Source of the DNA: Chrysogorgia sp. JL179-B06
Lineage: Eukaryota > Cnidaria > Anthozoa > Scleralcyonacea > Chrysogorgiidae
DNA: 64,000 bases
Assembly (NCBI GenBank): GCA_035772405.1
Contig: JAYKKM010000310.1
Location: 1,975,501-2,039,500, forward strand
Direction of reading: 5' to 3'
The notes below the pieces were generated by a model. It did not search any database, was not told the DNA's origin, and saw only the letters and a program-made list of their open reading frames with translations. The first letter of the stretch is position 1. Every line of letters begins with the position of its first letter. A program made the position numbers and the translations under genes. Shown here in pieces: positions 61,357-64,000 of this stretch.

Positions 61357-61575
61357 TGTACCGAATTGTAACGGCACACACTCACAAACAGTTTAAACAC
61401 TTTTATTTCCTTCATTTACACAGTATAAAACTCCCAAAACTCACTTGTCAAACTCCCTCGCTAAACTTGTTGTTTTTCTCGTGATCGATTGTTCTTATCA
61501 CGTGTCTGCACAGGTTACCCAATAAAGCACAAAAACATTAACCCAAATTTGAATGTAGACCCCTGATTCGGGTCA
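61357..61575 (-). repeat. 5' LTR of BEL element (219 bp)
   Basis: Same TG...CA limits as the 3' LTR. It is 2 bp longer (actccc for accc) with three base changes. It would hold the promoter; no clear TATA box is obvious on the minus strand. Confidence 0.93.
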
Positions 61576-62127
61576 ACTTCAACCAAAGGCAAAGCTGAAG
61601 CAATACTTACACTTAACGCAAGTTAAGCATGCCATTCACTAGATTGTATGTACTTCGAGGAGAACATGACTTCGAGGAGACTAGGTATGGCGAGTGGTCT
61701 GAAGACTGGGTTACATCGGCTGAACCTAGTAACCACATGGTTACCTGGCCTCAGTGGTTACAATCTATAATGTATTATTGTATTTGTGCAATTTTTGCAA
61801 TATCACAACAAGAAAAATAATAGCAATAAGTTACTGTATAGATATTCAAATTGTCAGCAAAAGCTAGCAATAAAATCCATAGACTTTGTCTTCACCCTTT
61901 CTTTCCCATGAGGCCACTTAAAAATAAATGGTTGGTGAGCGTCCTTGCCCGCCCACAAAAAATGATTTTTTTTATTTTTAATAAAACAACTTTAATAAAA
62001 CCGCTCGCTTTTTGGAAAACGTAACTAAGGATGATCACCAACTTTTTTTAAGTGCCCTAAGGTGACCCTACATTGTATATGTCAAGTACTTCATTCATGT
62101 ATTGATTTTTCATATATTATTTTATAG
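61576..62127. other. Right part of the transposase intron
   Basis: Starts with the 'actt' target copy and the repeated word accaaaggcaaagctg (61,582-61,597), and ends with a polypyrimidine-like tract and acceptor 'atattattttatag'. No other gene is seen. Confidence 0.6.
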
Positions 62128-63845
62128 GATGGAACACATGAGAATTGCAGCAATCTTGACCAACCACTGTATGGGGCAATGCCTGTTGCTGTTGATGTCC
62201 TTCATTCTTGGAAATGGGCTTACATCTTCAGCCATTACTGATTTGTTAAAACTATTAGCACTGATTTTACCAGTTGGTAATCTGTTGCCTGACACTAAGT
62301 TTTTATTTGACAAGTACTTTAGTGAGTTTCGCAAAGGAACACAACTCCATTTGTATTGCCCAGATTGCCATCAATGGCTAGGAACGGGAGCTTCCGTCCA
62401 GTGCAGTGTGTGCCATACCAACTATGCAGAGGAAGATTTAGTCAAAAAAGGATCTTTCTTTGTGTATATTCCACTTCAAGAGCAACTGACTGAACTGCTG
62501 CAAAGACCTGATATTGGCGCAAAAATAGATCATCGATTTACACGAATTAAGAAGAATGAAAACAACTATGAGGATATTTATGATGGTCAAATGTACAAAC
62601 AGATTGCAGATGGAAAGCTGACGAAGGACCCAAATGCACTAAGTATCTCATTTAATTGTGATGGAGTTCCAGTATTCAAATCTTCGAACTACAGTATTTG
62701 GCCCTTACAGGGGATTCTTAATGAACTTCCAACTAAAGAAAGGAAAGCAAATGTTTTTCTTCTGGGACTTTGGTTTGGAAATATCAAGCCCATAGTCAAT
62801 TCATTCCTTCGGCCATTCATGAAATGAAACAGCTCGGCTCAACTGGCATGCATTGGATTAAAGCTCCTGGTGACTGGATCTTATCAGCTGTCCATGCGTG
62901 TATCTGTTCTGCTGATAGTGTCGCGAGATGTATCCTGCAGAATATCAAGCAATTCAACGGACTGTGTGGCTGCAGCTGGTGTGAAAACCCAGGGGAGGTT
63001 GTAGTCAAAGGTCGTGGACATTGTAGAGTCTATCCGAATTCAGATGAAGGAGACAAGTTAAGAACACACACTGGCATGATAATAAATGCACGAATGCTTT
63101 TTTATCAAATGATGTTGTGCTTGGAGTAAAAGGTTCAACCCAACTTGTCCAGTTACCACAATTTGACGTAGTGTCTGGTTTTGTTGTTGACAACCTTCAC
63201 TGCATCGACCTTGGTGTATCGAGACAGTTGGGTCATTTGTGGTTTGATTCTGCAAACCACCAACAACCTTGGTACATTGGAAATAAGATTGCGTCTATTG
63301 ACAGCAGGCTAAATCTTGTTCACCCACCGAATGAGATCACCAGAATTCCAAGATCTTTACTTCAACGGGCTTACTGGAAAGGTTCTGAATGGCATTGGTG
63401 GCTACTTCTTTATGCTCCTGCTGTCCTCTCTGGAATTCTCCCTCCTCCCTTTTATGGTCACCTCTTGTTACTTGTGGAAGCAGTTTATCTCTTAACAAGT
63501 TCATCAATTTCACGGCAAGACCTCAATAAAGCAGATGCTTGTTTATCACGGTATGTTCGTCGGTTTGAAGAGTTGTATGGGAACCAGCATCTAACCTACA
63601 ACATTCATCAACTTCTTCATTTAACTAAAACTGTAACTGACTGGGGTCCATTGTCATGCTACTCAGCCTATATTTTTGAAGGTTTCAATATGGTCCTTCT
63701 TAAACTGTTTCATGGAACTCAAGCTATCCCTAAACAGATTGCTAACAGTTTCCTTCTCTATAAGGGGATATTGGCTATTGCCAGCTCAATTCCCAGAGAG
63801 ACAGATGATGATCCAGTTTTGGCATACAGTACTGCTCAGAAATAA
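62128..63845 (+). pseudogene. CACTA/EnSpm-like transposase gene, exon 2 (frameshifted)
   Basis: Starts right after the acceptor with DGTHENCSNLDQPLYG, in phase with exon 1. A zinc-ribbon-like CPDCHQWLG..CSVCHTNY comes next (~62,355-62,430). Transposase core segments follow: FNCDGVPVFKSSNYSIWPL, the AVHACICSADSVAR region, CGCSWCENPGE, and FDVVSGFVVDNLHCIDLGVSRQL. It ends with LTYNIHQLLHLTKTVTDWGP and a TAA at 63,843. This order matches the TNP2-type (Transposase_21) protein of CACTA/EnSpm DNA transposons as found in invertebrates. Frameshifts near 62,195, 62,815 and 63,095 break the frame, so the copy is dead. Terminal inverted repeats of the transposon were not found in the window. Confidence 0.8.
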
Positions 63846-64000
63846 CCTAACCAAAAACGCGTTCTGAACGCGTTCCGGATGCGTTCCAGGATTTCAGGAT
63901 ATACATGTCGTGATCAGTTCGGCCATATCCGGAAATTGTCGTCACTTTCCGATTCGTAGCGTCATCTTGTTTCATATCGTCGCTCCGCCATATTTACTGA
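63846..64000. other. Flank after transposase gene
   Basis: No gene seen. Three spaced copies of 'cgcgttc'/'gcgttcc' (63,858-63,890) and a sudden rise in G+C relative to the intron suggest a border, possibly the subterminal region of the DNA transposon. Confidence 0.35.

Larger units (their letters stand above)
55849..61575 (-). mobile_element. BEL/Pao LTR retrotransposon, full length but inactive
   Basis: A 5,727-bp element read on the minus strand: 5' LTR (61,357-61,575), tRNA-His-type primer site, gag with three zinc knuckles, retropepsin, reverse transcriptase, RNase H, integrase with a long C-terminal region, polypurine tract, 3' LTR (55,849-56,065). The order protease, RT, RNase H, integrase and the DUF1759/DUF1758/Peptidase_A17/DUF5641-type regions define the BEL/Pao group. 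The flanking 'actt' at 55,845 and 61,576 is a probable 4-bp target duplication. Four frameshifts (near 60,855, 60,250, 58,495 and 57,770), a TAG (57,619-57,621) and a TGA (56,770-56,772) interrupt what was probably one long frame. It sits in the intron of the CACTA-like gene, in the opposite direction. Confidence 0.93.

Noticed and set aside
55849..61575. Mismatch between near-identical LTRs and a heavily broken coding region
   Set aside because: Four differences in 217 bp imply dozens of changes over 5 kb of interior, so six disabling ones are not surprising.

Overview
The window looks like eukaryotic, probably invertebrate animal DNA. It has spliced exons, an EGF-like exon pair, a BEL/Pao LTR retrotransposon, a CACTA/EnSpm-type transposase gene and long AT-rich satellite arrays. 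Taken together, with a 'CTCGT..CCCAG' fold-back repeat at 54.9-55.0 kb, an anthozoan cnidarian (coral or sea anemone) is my best guess. That is inference, not proof.

Positions 1 to about 51.6 kb are one giant composite repeat present three times. Each macro-unit reads, left to right: (i) an AT-rich satellite with ~120-130 bp monomers; (ii) a 16/20-bp minisatellite of 2.4-3.3 kb; (iii) a tandem array of 1.58-1.61 kb units, each carrying three decayed exons on the minus strand, two of them EGF-like; (iv) a ~220-bp palindromic 'aacacacc/ggtgtgtt' element that cuts the last unit short. Macro-unit 1 runs from before the window to ~20,976, macro-unit 2 from 20,977 to 34,895 and macro-unit 3 from 34,896 to ~51,599. 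The switch from palindromic element back to satellite is identical at ~20,976 and ~34,895. At the third boundary the element continues into unrelated sequence, so the third right edge shows the original flank. The satellite has further higher-order duplications, including a 2,536-bp repeat in block 1 and a 1,829-bp triplication in block 3.

From 51.7 kb the DNA is mostly low copy. A minus-strand host gene has two well-defined exons (54,714-54,528 and 52,861-52,692) that join in frame. Its intron is almost entirely filled by a ~1.5-kb element with 63-bp terminal inverted repeats and an internal minisatellite. Divergent from it, on the plus strand, is a frameshifted CACTA/EnSpm-like transposase gene (exon 1 55,092-55,332; exon 2 62,128-63,845). 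The single intron of that gene received a 5.7-kb BEL/Pao retrotransposon in the opposite orientation (55,849-61,575), with 217/219-bp LTRs, a tRNA-His-type primer site and a probable 4-bp target duplication. The retrotransposon keeps gag, protease, reverse transcriptase, RNase H and integrase regions, but has four frameshifts, two internal stops and an altered reverse transcriptase active site.

No tRNA, rRNA, CRISPR or prokaryotic operon was seen. Most small reading frames in the first 51 kb come from the repeats themselves. The most unusual material is the three-fold macro-repeat: its satellite monomer is built of consecutive fold-back segments, its minisatellite is stop-free on one strand, and its exon cassettes have been amplified while broken.
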